Below, piece by piece: positions 44,880-53,558 of a DNA stretch of 64,000 nt. This DNA is from Lachnospiraceae bacterium. GTDB lineage: Bacteria; Bacillota; Clostridia; Lachnospirales; Lachnospiraceae. The position numbers were made by a program, and so were the translations under genes. Numbering within the stretch: position 1 is the stretch's first letter; each line of letters starts with the position of its first letter. The stretch covers positions 17,331-81,330 of the forward strand of contig CAJTGD010000029.1 in NCBI GenBank assembly GCA_910575475.1, read 5' to 3'. A model generated the notes under the pieces. That model did not search any database. It worked only from the letters and a program-made list of their open reading frames with translations, and was not told the DNA's origin.

Positions 44880-46055
44880 ATGGAAAAAGAACGACTGAGC
44901 CGGGGGATCGCGGCAGTGCTGCTGTGCCTGGCTTTTACATATATCATTATCGATACCGCGGGAGGTACAGGCATTGGATGGGGATACCGCTGGCAGAGGG
45001 CGCTCTTTCAAAGTACGGAGCGGATGTATCTGCCGGGGGCGGTGTACGCGGCCCGGGAGGAAAACAAGCCTGCTGCGCAATGGCTCCTGGAGCAGGCATT
45101 CGACTGGATCCCGCTGGTGGAGTATCTGGATACGAAGATCCAGTACCGGACGGTCATGGAGGATGAAGAGACCATCGCAAAAATACTGGAAAATCAGGCC
45201 AATGACGGCCATATGGTAGATCAGAACGGAAATCCGGTGGGAGGGACTGAAAGCGTGGAGGATGTTGTGCCGACACCGGGACAGCCGGTTCTCGACATGT
45301 CCATAGAAAGGCTTCGGGACTTTGATTATCTTCTCAGCAATTTTTATACGGTTGACAGTTCCACCATGATCGGACCGGAACAGCTGAATGCGGATGACCT
45401 GCTGGGAAGGAGCATGAAGATCGACACCAGTACACAGGGACCCAAAGTGCTGGTCTTTCATACCCATTCTCAGGAAGAATTCGCCGATTCCACTCCGGGA
45501 GACCCGGCTACAAGCATCATCGGGATCGGGGAGTATCTGGTACAATTGCTGAATGCCAAGGGGATCGGAGCCATTCATGATACCGGGGTGTATGATATCA
45601 TCAACGGACAGCTGGACCGGAGCAATGCTTACGAAAACGCGGAGGCCTCCATCCGTCCGGTCCTGGAGGCCAATCCCACGGTGGAAGTCGTCATTGACCT
45701 GCATCGGGACGGCGTGGCGGAGGGCACCCATCTGGTGACGGAGGTGGACGGAAAGCCTACGGCAAAGATCATGTATTTTAACGGATTGAGCCGTACAAGG
45801 ACTAACGGGGATATTGAGTATCTGTACAATCCATATATCCAGGATAACCTGGCATTTTCCCTGCAGATGCAGCTTGCGTCGGAGAGTATGTATCCGGGGT
45901 TCGCGCGGCATATCTACCTGCGGGGATACCGGTACAATCTGCATCTGATGCCGAAGTCGCTGCTGATCGAAGCAGGGGCCCAGACCAATACAGTGGAGGA
46001 AATGCGCAATGCCATGGAGGTGCTGGCGGAAACACTGCATCAGGTGCTGATGTAA
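44880..46055 (+). CDS. spoIIP: Stage II sporulation protein P
   Basis: 391 residues. Peptidoglycan amidase/endopeptidase of the engulfment machinery (DMP complex). N-terminal membrane anchor (about 12-30), linker, then the SpoIIP domain with VLVFHTHSQEEFAD (near 190), GVYDIINGQLDRSNAYENA (near 237), VVIDLHRDGV (near 270) and the C-terminal LLIEAGAQTNTVEEMRNAM. AAAGGAGGGTGT precedes the ATG. It lies 51 bases after gpr, the usual gpr-spoIIP pair. Confidence 0.95.
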   Translation: MEKERLSRGIAAVLLCLAFTYIIIDTAGGTGIGWGYRWQRALFQSTERMYLPGAVYAAREENKPAAQWLLEQAFDWIPLVEYLDTKIQYRTVMEDEETIAKILENQANDGHMVDQNGNPVGGTESVEDVVPTPGQPVLDMSIERLRDFDYLLSNFYTVDSSTMIGPEQLNADDLLGRSMKIDTSTQGPKVLVFHTHSQEEFADSTPGDPATSIIGIGEYLVQLLNAKGIGAIHDTGVYDIINGQLDRSNAYENAEASIRPVLEANPTVEVVIDLHRDGVAEGTHLVTEVDGKPTAKIMYFNGLSRTRTNGDIEYLYNPYIQDNLAFSLQMQLASESMYPGFARHIYLRGYRYNLHLMPKSLLIEAGAQTNTVEEMRNAMEVLAETLHQVLM

Positions 46056-46059
46056 ATTT

Positions 46060-46096
46060 GTTACTGTTCACACCCTGGCCGGGTACTCACAGTAAC
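46060..46096 (+). repeat. Dispersed palindromic repeat, family A (best copy)
   Basis: GTTACTGTTCACACCCTGG followed by CCGGGTACTCACAGTAAC, with perfect outer arms GTTACTG/CAGTAAC. It starts four bases after the spoIIP stop, where it could act as a transcript end. Confidence 0.85.
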
Positions 46097-46135
46097 GTAA
46101 ATTTCCAAAGAACCTTCAAAGAAATAAAAAAAGAC

Positions 46136-46164
46136 TTGCAATATACCCTGTGGGGGTATATAAT
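46136..46164 (+). promoter_or_regulatory. csoR promoter with CsoR operator in the spacer
   Basis: TTGCAA, 17 bases, TATAAT. The spacer holds ATATACCCTGTGGGGGTATAT (split: ATATACCC-TGT-GGGGGTATAT), the C/G-rich pseudopalindrome expected for a copper-sensing CsoR. Binding there would block RNA polymerase and release it on Cu(I). Confidence 0.88.
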
Positions 46165-46230
46165 GTAAAATGTATAAGGAAATGAAGTTTTTTGCGGCGC
46201 CGAAAAGAGCGGTGTGAGGAAGAGGTTTAT

Positions 46231-46599
46231 ATGGAAGAGACTCATGTAGAAGAGGAATATACAAAGGATACGCTGCCGGAAGAGACCGGCGGATGCTGCG
46301 GAACGCAGAAGGAGTGCTGCCACAAGACGAAAGAGCGGTCGGATAAGGAGTACAGGGATCTGGTCCACCGCCTGAACCGGATTGAGGGACAGGTACGGGG
46401 ATTGAAGCGGATGCTGGAGACGGATGCCTACTGTACGGATATCCTGGTGCAGGTATCGGCAGTGAACGCGGCGCTGAACAGCTTTAACAAGGTACTGCTG
46501 GCGAACCACATCCGAACCTGCGTGGCAGAGGACATCCGGGCCGGGAAGGATGAGACGATCGACGAGCTGGTGGTGACATTGCAGAAGCTGATGAAGTAA
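46231..46599 (+). CDS. csoR: Copper-sensing transcriptional repressor CsoR
   Basis: 122 residues from the ATG six bases after AGAGG. DUF156 four-helix core (about 38-120): HRLNRIEGQVRGLKRMLETD, with Cu(I) ligands Cys68, His93 and Cys97 in exactly the C-x24-H-x3-C spacing of CsoR. The residues exclude the formaldehyde (FrmR) and Ni-type sets. The N-terminal extension (1-37) is acidic and then Cys-rich (GGCCGTQKECCHK), an unusual possible extra copper-binding tail. The next genes in order are a MITE-like element and copA. Confidence 0.94.
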   Translation: MEETHVEEEYTKDTLPEETGGCCGTQKECCHKTKERSDKEYRDLVHRLNRIEGQVRGLKRMLETDAYCTDILVQVSAVNAALNSFNKVLLANHIRTCVAEDIRAGKDETIDELVVTLQKLMK

Positions 46600-46754
46600 G
46601 GAACTGTGCATAAATAACTTATATATCTGACTTGTCTCAATATCCATCTGCCGCATCAGAAAATCTTGACGCAGCCCACTGCGCCTGCGATTTTCTTCTT
46701 TGCAGATAAATATTGATCCTACGTCATCTGTACAAGTTATTTGTGCACAGTTCC
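46600..46754 (+). mobile_element. 155-bp MITE-like element with about 23-bp terminal inverted repeats
   Basis: The left end GGAACTGTGCATAAATAACTT and the right end, read on the other strand, GGAACTGTGCACAAATAACTT differ at one base. Further inside CAATATCCATCTG pairs with CAGATAAATATTG and AGAAAATC with GATTTTCT, so the whole element can fold as one imperfect hairpin. TAA flanks both sides (46597-46599 and 46755-46757), a possible 3-bp target duplication; the left TAA is the csoR stop. There is no transposase inside, so it would be moved in trans. It separates csoR from copA. Confidence 0.82.
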
Positions 46755-46843
46755 TAAACAGATTCCCCCTGTATGGTTGGATGCTCTAAAGAGCCTCCAA
46801 GCGTACAGGTGGAAAAATTTTGTAGTGCGAAGGAGGAAGGATT

Positions 46844-49372
46844 ATGGAACAATATACAGTAACCGGAATGAGCTGCGCGGCCTGCAGCGCCAGAGTGGAA
46901 AAAGCTGTAGGCGGCCTGCCGGGGGTACAATCCTGTTCGGTGAGCCTGCTGACCAATTCCATGGGAGTGGAGGGATCTGTCTCCGCATCGGAGGTGATTG
47001 CGGCAGTAGAAGCGGCAGGCTACGGAGCAGCAATAAAAAATGCGGAGGTAAAATCAAAAGGAACCGTGAAAGCCGCCGCAGAGGAAGAATTTTTAAAGGA
47101 CCATGAGACTCCGGTCCTGAGGCAGAGGCTGACCGCGTCCCTGATCTTTCTGATTCCGCTGATGTATCTTTCCATGGGGCATATGATGTGGAACTGGCCT
47201 GTGCCTGGATTTCTGGCGGGCAATCATGTGGCAATGGGCCTGATCCAGCTTTTGTTTACAGGGATCATTATGATCATCAACCAGAAGTTTTTTATCAGCG
47301 GCTTTAGGGGACTGCTCCATCGTGCGCCCAATATGGATACACTGGTCGCGCTGGGGGCGGGGGCGGCATTTGTGTACAGCACCTATGCGCTGTTTGCCAT
47401 GACGGATGCGCAGATGAAAATGGATATGGCGGGCGTCATGTCCTATATGCATGAGTTTTATTTTGAATCAGCGGCCATGATCCTGACGCTGATCACAGTG
47501 GGGAAGATGCTGGAGGCCCGTTCCAAGGGAAAGACAACGGACGCGTTGAAAAATCTCATGAAGCTGGCGCCCAAAACCGCGGTGATCCTGCGGGACGGCG
47601 CAGAGACAGAAGTTTCCATCGACCAGGTGCTAAAAGGGGATCTCTTCGTGGTCCGTCCGGGAGAGAATATCCCGGTGGACGGGGTCGTACTGGAAGGCAG
47701 CAGCGCGGTAAATGAGTCGGCTCTGACAGGAGAGAGCATTCCTGTGGATAAGGCAGAGGGAGATGCGGTGTCAGCGGCTACGCTGAATCAGTCCGGCTTC
47801 CTGAAATGCCAGGCCACCAGGGTCGGGGAGGATACCACGCTTTCCCAGATCATCCAGATGGTCAGCGACGCGGCGGCTACGAAAGCGCCGATTGCCAAGG
47901 TGGCGGACAAGGTTTCCGGTGTTTTCGTTCCCACAGTGATCGTGATCGCGCTGGTAACGATCCTGGTGTGGCTGATTGCGGGAGAAGGGATCGGGTTCGC
48001 GCTGGCAAGGGGGATCTCGGTTCTGGTCATCAGCTGTCCCTGTGCATTGGGGCTTGCGACTCCGGTAGCCATCATGGTGGGAAACGGCGTGGGAGCCAAA
48101 AACGGAATCATGTTCAAGACCGCGGTTTCTCTGGAAGAGACCGGGAAGATGGAGATCGTTGCGCTGGACAAGACAGGAACCATAACCTGCGGGGAGCCGA
48201 AGGTGACGGACCTGCTGCCGGCAGAGGGGATTTCCGAGTCCGGGCTTTTAGAGCTGGCTTATGCGTTGGAGCACAAAAGTGAACATCCTCTTGCAAGGGC
48301 GATCCTGACAGAGGCAGAGGAACGCGGTTTGAAAGCGCAGGAGGTCAGTGACTTTGAGGCGCTTCCGGGAAATGGACTGTCAGCGGTGCTGAAAGGGGAA
48401 CTCACCTTGAAAGGTGGGAATCTGAAATTCATCAGTCAGTATGCAGAGGTCACAGATGCCATGTGCAGGCAGGCCGAGCATCTGGCAGAAGAGGGGAAAA
48501 CCCCGCTGTTTTTCAGCAGCAACGGTCAGCTTGCCGGAATCATCGCTGTGGCGGATGTGATCAAAGAGGACAGCCCCAGGGCTATCAAAGAGCTCCAGAA
48601 TATGGGCATCCGGGTCGTCATGCTGACGGGGGATAATGAGCGGACCGCAAAGGCCATCGGTAAACAGGCCGGAGTGGACGAGGTGATTGCGGGTGTCCTT
48701 CCGGATGGAAAGGAAAGCGTGATCCGTGCCCTGAAGCAGAAAGGCAAAACAGCAATGGTCGGGGACGGGATCAACGATGCGCCGGCCCTGACCAGGGCAG
48801 ATATGGGGATTGCCATCGGAGCGGGAACGGATATTGCGATCGACGCGGCGGATGTGGTCCTGATGAAGAGCCGCCTGAGCGATGTGCCGGCTGCTATCCG
48901 ACTGAGCCGCGCGGCGCTGCACAATATCCATGAAAACCTGTTTTGGGCATTTTTCTACAATGTGATCGGGATTCCGCTGGCAGCAGGGATCTGGTTCCCA
49001 ATCTTCGGGCTGAAACTGAACCCCATGTTCGGGGCAGCCGCGATGAGCCTGTCCAGCTTCTGCGTGGTGACAAACGCACTGCGGCTGAACTGGTTTAAGA
49101 TACATGATACAAAGAAAGACAAAAAGATCAAAGTAAAAAGAAAGCAGGAGGTAACAGTGATGGAAAGAACAATGAAGATTGAAGGGATGATGTGCGGACA
49201 CTGCGAGGCAGCCGTGAAAAAATGCCTGGAAGCACTGCCGGAGGTGGATGCGGCCCAGGTCAGCCATGAGGCAGGCACAGCGGTGGTGACACTGAATGCG
49301 GAGATCGCCAATGATGTGCTGAAAAAAGCGGTTGAGGATCAGGATTATAAGGTGTTGGAGATCAACGGTTAA
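46844..49372 (+). CDS. copA: Cu(I)-exporting P1B-type ATPase CopA with C-terminal CopZ-like domain
   Basis: 842 residues. N-terminal heavy-metal domain ([11 protein letters not shown], Cys11/Cys14), membrane segments from about 95, actuator TGES (near 300), the transmembrane metal site [11 protein letters not shown] (near 395), phosphorylation Asp442 in [10 protein letters not shown], the P-domain [20 protein letters not shown] (near 640), and last membrane segments near 700-735. After a Lys-rich linker a second heavy-metal domain follows (773-842, [15 protein letters not shown]), which is not normal at the C-terminus. AAGGAGGAAGGATT precedes the ATG. Probably controlled with csoR; no CsoR palindrome was seen right before copA itself. 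Confidence 0.95.
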   Translation: MEQYTVTGMSCAACSARVEKAVGGLPGVQSCSVSLLTNSMGVEGSVSASEVIAAVEAAGYGAAIKNAEVKSKGTVKAAAEEEFLKDHETPVLRQRLTASLIFLIPLMYLSMGHMMWNWPVPGFLAGNHVAMGLIQLLFTGIIMIINQKFFISGFRGLLHRAPNMDTLVALGAGAAFVYSTYALFAMTDAQMKMDMAGVMSYMHEFYFESAAMILTLITVGKMLEARSKGKTTDALKNLMKLAPKTAVILRDGAETEVSIDQVLKGDLFVVRPGENIPVDGVVLEGSSAVNESALTGESIPVDKAEGDAVSAATLNQSGFLKCQATRVGEDTTLSQIIQMVSDAAATKAPIAKVADKVSGVFVPTVIVIALVTILVWLIAGEGIGFALARGISVLVISCPCALGLATPVAIMVGNGVGAKNGIMFKTAVSLEETGKMEIVALDKTGTITCGEPKVTDLLPAEGISESGLLELAYALEHKSEHPLARAILTEAEERGLKAQEVSDFEALPGNGLSAVLKGELTLKGGNLKFISQYAEVTDAMCRQAEHLAEEGKTPLFFSSNGQLAGIIAVADVIKEDSPRAIKELQNMGIRVVMLTGDNERTAKAIGKQAGVDEVIAGVLPDGKESVIRALKQKGKTAMVGDGINDAPALTRADMGIAIGAGTDIAIDAADVVLMKSRLSDVPAAIRLSRAALHNIHENLFWAFFYNVIGIPLAAGIWFPIFGLKLNPMFGAAAMSLSSFCVVTNALRLNWFKIHDTKKDKKIKVKRKQEVTVMERTMKIEGMMCGHCEAAVKKCLEALPEVDAAQVSHEAGTAVVTLNAEIANDVLKKAVEDQDYKVLEING
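49160..49372 (+). CDS. Probable internally initiated CopZ-like copper chaperone (in frame within copA)
   Basis: Within copA, AGGAGG (49146-49151) lies eight bases before an in-frame ATG at 49160. Translation from there gives a 70-residue protein [19 protein letters not shown]..., the size and motif (MxCGHC, Cys at 11 and 14) of a free-standing CopZ chaperone. The segment before it is a Lys-rich linker ([11 protein letters not shown]). So the 3' end of copA may yield both a fused domain and a free chaperone. This is inferred from sequence; expression is not shown. Confidence 0.65.
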   Translation: MERTMKIEGMMCGHCEAAVKKCLEALPEVDAAQVSHEAGTAVVTLNAEIANDVLKKAVEDQDYKVLEING

Positions 49373-49376
49373 GCAG

Positions 49377-49410
49377 ACGGGGAGGGGCAAAAGTGCCTCT
49401 CCCGTTTTTT
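49377..49410 (+). terminator. Intrinsic terminator after copA
   Basis: ACGGGGAGGGGCA pairs imperfectly with TGCCTCTCCCGT, then TTTTTT, starting right after the stop codon. Confidence 0.88.
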
Positions 49411-49555
49411 AGGCGTGGAAGAACCAAAAGGATAGAAAAATGTCTGCGAATATGGTAAAATGATATTTACAATTTACGGTCAGCCAGGCCGCAGATTGCA
49501 ATGCATGATGATCGTTATTCATGGGCTGGGAATATTTCCGGAAAGGAGTGCGGCA

Positions 49556-49921
49556 ATGAAAAAGAATTTTACAGTATGGCTGATGCTTTCGGCTGCGATC
49601 ATGCTTTTCCTGCCATGGTCAGCCGTGACATTTGTAAAAGGGGATGCGGGGATGGCAGCATGTTTTCTCCTGTTTTACGCAGTGAATCCGGTGTATTCGA
49701 TCCTGCTCGGGATTGCTTCGGGAAAGGAGATCCGGCAGATGTGGTGTCAGCCGATCCTCTCATCTGCCCTGTATTTCATGGGAACATGGATCTTTTTTGA
49801 TATGGGGGAAACGGCGTTTCTTCTGTACGCAGGAATCTATTTGCTGCTGGGGATGGCTGCCATGCTGATCTCAGGAATGGCATGCAGGAAGACAGGCGGA
49901 TCAAAGGGAGGATTCAGGTGA
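49556..49921 (+). CDS. Small four-segment membrane protein, unknown function
   Basis: 121 residues from the ATG after GAAAGGAGTGCGGCA; the longer open frame lacks support. Four hydrophobic segments (about 5-25, 33-53, 66-86, 91-111). Overlaps the following DUF1648 gene (TGATG), so the two are coupled. No motif gives a function. Confidence 0.75.
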   Translation: MKKNFTVWLMLSAAIMLFLPWSAVTFVKGDAGMAACFLLFYAVNPVYSILLGIASGKEIRQMWCQPILSSALYFMGTWIFFDMGETAFLLYAGIYLLLGMAAMLISGMACRKTGGSKGGFR

Positions 49922-50376
49922 TGAAGATAAAAACAAAATTTGGAATGGCAATGCAGATTTTATGTATCTTATGCCTGGCAGGATCCACGTTATATTTCAT
50001 AATCGGATGGAATCAGATACCGGCGGAAGTGCCGGGACATTATAATTTTGCCGGGGAAGTGGATTCGATGACAGGAAAAGGTTCCCTGATCTTTCTGATT
50101 GTGCTGAACTGGGTGATGTATCTGGGAATGTCCGTACTGGAGCATTTTCCGCAGGCGTGGAATACCGGTGTAAAGATTACGGCACGAAATCGGGCAAGGG
50201 TGTATCGGATTTTGTATCACATGCTGGTCTGCCTGAAATTCTCTGTGGTGCTGATCTTTTCTTTTATCACAAGCTGGCATGAGAACTACATGCCGCCCTG
50301 GTTTTTAGCAGCAACGCTGTTACTGACATTCGGGCCGATGATATTTTTTCTGGTCCAATTGTGGAGAGTCAGGTAG
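49921..50376 (+). CDS. DUF1648-family membrane protein
   Basis: 151 residues. The first membrane segment (about 8-28) is followed by IPAEVPGHYNFAGEVDSMTGKG, the DUF1648 signature (P-x-H-[FY]-x2-x-G-x2-D), then two or three more segments (about 53-73, 100-122, 128-148). DUF1648 proteins are often linked to envelope stress or autolysin control (SdpI-like); here function is unassigned. Its start overlaps the previous stop. It precedes the HipA-like gene by 24 bases. Confidence 0.82.
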   Translation: MKIKTKFGMAMQILCILCLAGSTLYFIIGWNQIPAEVPGHYNFAGEVDSMTGKGSLIFLIVLNWVMYLGMSVLEHFPQAWNTGVKITARNRARVYRILYHMLVCLKFSVVLIFSFITSWHENYMPPWFLAATLLLTFGPMIFFLVQLWRVR

Positions 50377-50400
50377 AAGTCTGTAATATAGGAGGTGTCC

Positions 50401-51642
50401 ATGGGGCGGGATAAAAATGACGTAAAGGGAAATCCAATGATAAGCTCCGGACTTTATGTACTAAAGCACAAGGATCTGGACGTGGCAATGGTTCAGATAG
50501 ACAGGGCAAGCGGAAAAATTGAGTATGTACCGGATATCTTTTTGCCGGAAGAACTTCCGCCGGGTGTGGGAGAGGACGGCGGCAGGATCGCGGCCTGGTG
50601 GGCATCCCGTGCCGTACCGGATACCCGCAGAGGCATCCAGCAGGTGCTGAACTATCTGCGGGAGGAAACGAATCTTTCTCTGATGCTGTCAGCCTATGGA
50701 CTGAGCCTTACAGACCATTACTGGATGCAGCCCATCGGGGAAGAACTGTATTGGAAAGACCTGAATTTTTATGACCATGAATTTTCGGATGAGCTGGGGA
50801 ATCTGCTGACCGGATCCGGAAGGATCGACATGGAGTCTCGCATTTCCAAATTTTCCCCAGCTTCTTCTGTAAACGGAGAAATGAAGAAAAAATGGGTGAT
50901 CATGGACAATATCCGCTATCTGATGAAGGTCAATATGAATGACTATGGTCAGCAGGCCGTGAACGAGGTGATTGCAAGCAGACTGCATGAAAGGCTGGGT
51001 TGGAAAAATTATGTATCCTATCAGCTTGACAGGATCCTGGCCGAAGGACGGGAGTACCCCTGCTCTCTGAATCCGATGTTTACTTCTTCGGAGCTTGAAT
51101 TTGTATCTGCATATCAGCTGGTGAAGGATTATAAGGTGCCCAATGCGGTTTCTGAATTTGAAGCTGTGATCAGTCAGGCGGTACAGCATGGAATGGACGA
51201 AGGAGCTGTGCGTGAGCAGCTGGATTATACGATCATGACAGATTTTATTCTGAGCAATACGGACCGACACTATAATAATTTTGGGTTTCTGTATGATTCG
51301 TCAAAGCACCGGCTGACTGCCATGGCTCCCATTTTCGATACGGGAAATGCCCTGTTTTACAACCAGGAGATCATTCCTTCCGGACGCCGCCTTCTGAATA
51401 TTCCGGTGAGTTCCTTCTGCGGCCGGGAGGTGGATATGCTCCGGTATGTAAAGCAGACGGGGCTGGTGGATCTAAAGCTGCTTGACGGTTTTTACGAAGA
51501 GGCGGAAAGGATGTTAAAGAAGTATACGGATATGCCGGAAACCAGGGCAGCGCAAATTGCCTGTACAATCCGGCAGAAAATGGAATATCTGGATTTGTTT
51601 CAGCAGGGAAAGAAAATCTGGAAAATGGAAAAGTATTGGTAG
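50401..51642 (+). CDS. HipA-like kinase-fold protein
   Basis: 413 residues from the ATG five bases after AGGAGG. The C-terminal half carries a HipA/PI-kinase-like catalytic loop: FILSNTDRHYNNFGFLYD (Asp288, Asn293) and, 25 residues later, the metal-binding APIFDTGNALF (Asp313). The upstream YLMKVNMNDYGQQAVNEVIASRL (near 180-202) looks like the ATP-binding Lys and helix-C Glu. The N-terminal 170 residues contain no HipA Couple_hipA domain that I recognise. It may phosphorylate a protein; a toxin role is not established. A small gene follows after 49 bases. Confidence 0.8.
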   Translation: MGRDKNDVKGNPMISSGLYVLKHKDLDVAMVQIDRASGKIEYVPDIFLPEELPPGVGEDGGRIAAWWASRAVPDTRRGIQQVLNYLREETNLSLMLSAYGLSLTDHYWMQPIGEELYWKDLNFYDHEFSDELGNLLTGSGRIDMESRISKFSPASSVNGEMKKKWVIMDNIRYLMKVNMNDYGQQAVNEVIASRLHERLGWKNYVSYQLDRILAEGREYPCSLNPMFTSSELEFVSAYQLVKDYKVPNAVSEFEAVISQAVQHGMDEGAVREQLDYTIMTDFILSNTDRHYNNFGFLYDSSKHRLTAMAPIFDTGNALFYNQEIIPSGRRLLNIPVSSFCGREVDMLRYVKQTGLVDLKLLDGFYEEAERMLKKYTDMPETRAAQIACTIRQKMEYLDLFQQGKKIWKMEKYW

Positions 51643-51691
51643 ATACACCGTGAGGATATGGAACAGATAAAGGGATTGGCAGGATTGGGTG

Positions 51692-51976
51692 ATGGAGAGA
51701 AAAAAAATAGAAATGCGCCGGGAGGGGAATCGGCTGATCATAGGGGATTCTCCGCAATTGATCGTGGATCTTGACAGCCAGGAAAATCATCTTCTGGTGG
51801 AGGGGAAGCTGCGCCCTTATTACCGGGAGGTGGCGTTCAGCCAAGACCTGCTGGAAGGAAAACGCGGGAATGTGCTGGCTGCTGCGGTGAACTATTATTA
51901 TGATCAGGCATGCCGGATCGCACAGGGGATGCTGGCTGCGGAAGCTTACCGGAAGTCCGGGAAAATGAAAGCGTAA
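51692..51976 (+). CDS. Small protein downstream of the HipA-like kinase, unknown function
   Basis: 94 residues from the ATG at 51692 (GTG at 51689 and ATG at 51713 are alternatives). Beta-rich first half (NRLIIGDSPQLIVDLDSQENHLLVEGKL), helical second half (GNVLAAAVNYYYDQACRIAQGML). It follows the kinase gene closely, probably the same transcript; it could be a substrate, regulator or antitoxin, but there is no family evidence for any of these. Confidence 0.65.
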   Translation: MERKKIEMRREGNRLIIGDSPQLIVDLDSQENHLLVEGKLRPYYREVAFSQDLLEGKRGNVLAAAVNYYYDQACRIAQGMLAAEAYRKSGKMKA

Positions 51977-52035
51977 AGTAAACAGGCTGCCTGTAACTGG
52001 ATTGTAATATAAATGTGTTTCATCAAGGAGATAAT

Positions 52036-53289
52036 ATGAACAAAAGAACGTTATCGAGCGAGCTGCTTGCAGGCGCAAGGTACTTAAAACGCAGGACAGT
52101 CCAGAAAAATGTGGTCAAGATCCAGATGATCACCAGGGCGCTGATCGAAAAGATTTCGGATGAGATGGGAATCCGTCTGGATGATGATTATGATTTTTTT
52201 GAAAATCTTTCCAATCATCTGGCTTCCATCCTGTCGGATCAGACTTTTTATCCGGAGAATCCCCTGATCGATGAGATCCTGGAAATGAATCCGAATGTGC
52301 TGGATGCGGTCCATAAGAATCAGCATGTGATCCAAAGCTGCATCAGCAGGGAGCTGACCGGGAAGGACCTGGAGTATATCGCGATCCATGTCTGCGCCGC
52401 GCTGGAGCGCAAAAAGAATAAAGAGGTGGTGTTCCATGTGATCGTCGCATGCCACGGCGGAATCGGTACATCCCAGCTTTTGCTGGAAAAATTAAAACTG
52501 CATTTTAATTTTTATATTGTGGATGTGATCTCTGCACATGAAGCCAGGAACCTGGAAGCGGGGAGGGCGGATCTGATCATCACCACCGTTCCGCTGGAGG
52601 GGTGTCCTCTGGACTACGTGGTGGTTTCGCCGCTGCTCAACGATGAAGACTACATCCGTGTGGGACATAAGATCGATGTACTCCGGAGTAGCCGGAATCT
52701 GCCCGTCAGGGCGGAAGAAAATGAGGTGACGGCAAGGGGGATGATCGAACGGATCGCGCCCCTTGTATATGAAGAGGCTCCAGACATCGCCCCCGGCCTG
52801 ATGAAAAAGATCCGTAAGGCAGTCCGGGATTATTTCAACCAGTCTGCGGAAGCGGAGGCGGAACTATTTGCCCCCTATCTCCATCATTTGCTGCCCCCGT
52901 CGCAGATCACGCTGGATGTGGAATGCAGTGACTGGAAGGAGGCTGTCCGAATCTCCGGGGAAAAGCTTTTGGAGCAGGGATATATCGAACCGCGGTATAT
53001 TGACGCCATGCTCCAGAACATCGAGGAAAACGGTCCCTATGTGGTGCTCTCGCCGGGCTTCGCGGTGCACCATGAGGGGCTGGAGGCCGGCAGCATCAAG
53101 GTGGGAATGCACCTGATCCGGCTGAAAACCCCGGTTAGCTTTGGTAGTGAGGAGTTTGACCCGGTGGAATTTGTATGCTGCCTGAGCGCAGTGGATCATA
53201 AGACCCATCTGAAAGCATTTTTCAATCTGGTCAATATGCTCCAGACGGAACTCAAGGCTGGCGTTCCGATCTGTTTGAAAGGATACTGA
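52036..53289 (+). CDS. PRD/EIIB/EIIA-type PTS regulator lacking its DNA-binding part (5'-truncated)
   Basis: 417 residues from the ATG after AAGGAGATAAT. Residues 1-20 (ELLAGARYLKRR) look like the end of a first PRD. Residues 25-115 are a PRD, 130-225 an EIIB-Gat-like domain (IVACHGGIGTSQLLLEKL, Cys139), and 270-417 an EIIA-Mtl/Fru-like domain with SPGFAVHHEGLEAG (His345/346). Full-length relatives (about 680-700 residues) begin with HTH domains and PRD1; these are absent. It still has a good ribosome site, so a truncated product may be made. It precedes a damaged PTS operon that it probably once activated. Confidence 0.82.
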   Translation: MNKRTLSSELLAGARYLKRRTVQKNVVKIQMITRALIEKISDEMGIRLDDDYDFFENLSNHLASILSDQTFYPENPLIDEILEMNPNVLDAVHKNQHVIQSCISRELTGKDLEYIAIHVCAALERKKNKEVVFHVIVACHGGIGTSQLLLEKLKLHFNFYIVDVISAHEARNLEAGRADLIITTVPLEGCPLDYVVVSPLLNDEDYIRVGHKIDVLRSSRNLPVRAEENEVTARGMIERIAPLVYEEAPDIAPGLMKKIRKAVRDYFNQSAEAEAELFAPYLHHLLPPSQITLDVECSDWKEAVRISGEKLLEQGYIEPRYIDAMLQNIEENGPYVVLSPGFAVHHEGLEAGSIKVGMHLIRLKTPVSFGSEEFDPVEFVCCLSAVDHKTHLKAFFNLVNMLQTELKAGVPICLKGY

Positions 53290-53433
53290 GAATGGTAAAG
53301 AACATTTCCAATCCGCCGGAAACGTTTTTTACCATTCTATATTTTTGCAAAAATGTGGAAAAACCTTTGACTGTTTTTTGCTCTCAGGACGTGCTAGTAT
53401 AGAGTCACAGGCAGGGAAGACCTGCAGGGTAAG

Positions 53434-53469
53434 CCTTACATGCCGCTGGTAGACCAGCGGCATGTAAGG
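53434..53469 (+). repeat. Perfect 16-bp palindrome upstream of the PTS operon
   Basis: CCTTACATGCCGCTGG-TAGA-CCAGCGGCATGTAAGG. No T run follows. It lies 90 bases before the EIIA gene, in the 269-base gap 53290-53558. It could be a regulator site or RNA hairpin. A smaller hairpin CAGG...CCTG lies just before it (53409-53426). Confidence 0.75.
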
Positions 53470-53558
53470 ATTGCAGTTCTCCGGAAAGGAATGGCTGCTT
53501 GAGATTCAAAAACCGGTATAGAGAATCGCAGATATAAAAAGAAGAGGAGGCAGAAACA

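Noticed and set aside
43911..46040. 709-codon open frame on the minus strand
   Set aside because: It lies opposite gpr and spoIIP, which have clear family motifs, ribosome sites and order. The translation has no recognisable domain and is rich in His/Arg/Leu, as expected for a codon-bias shadow.
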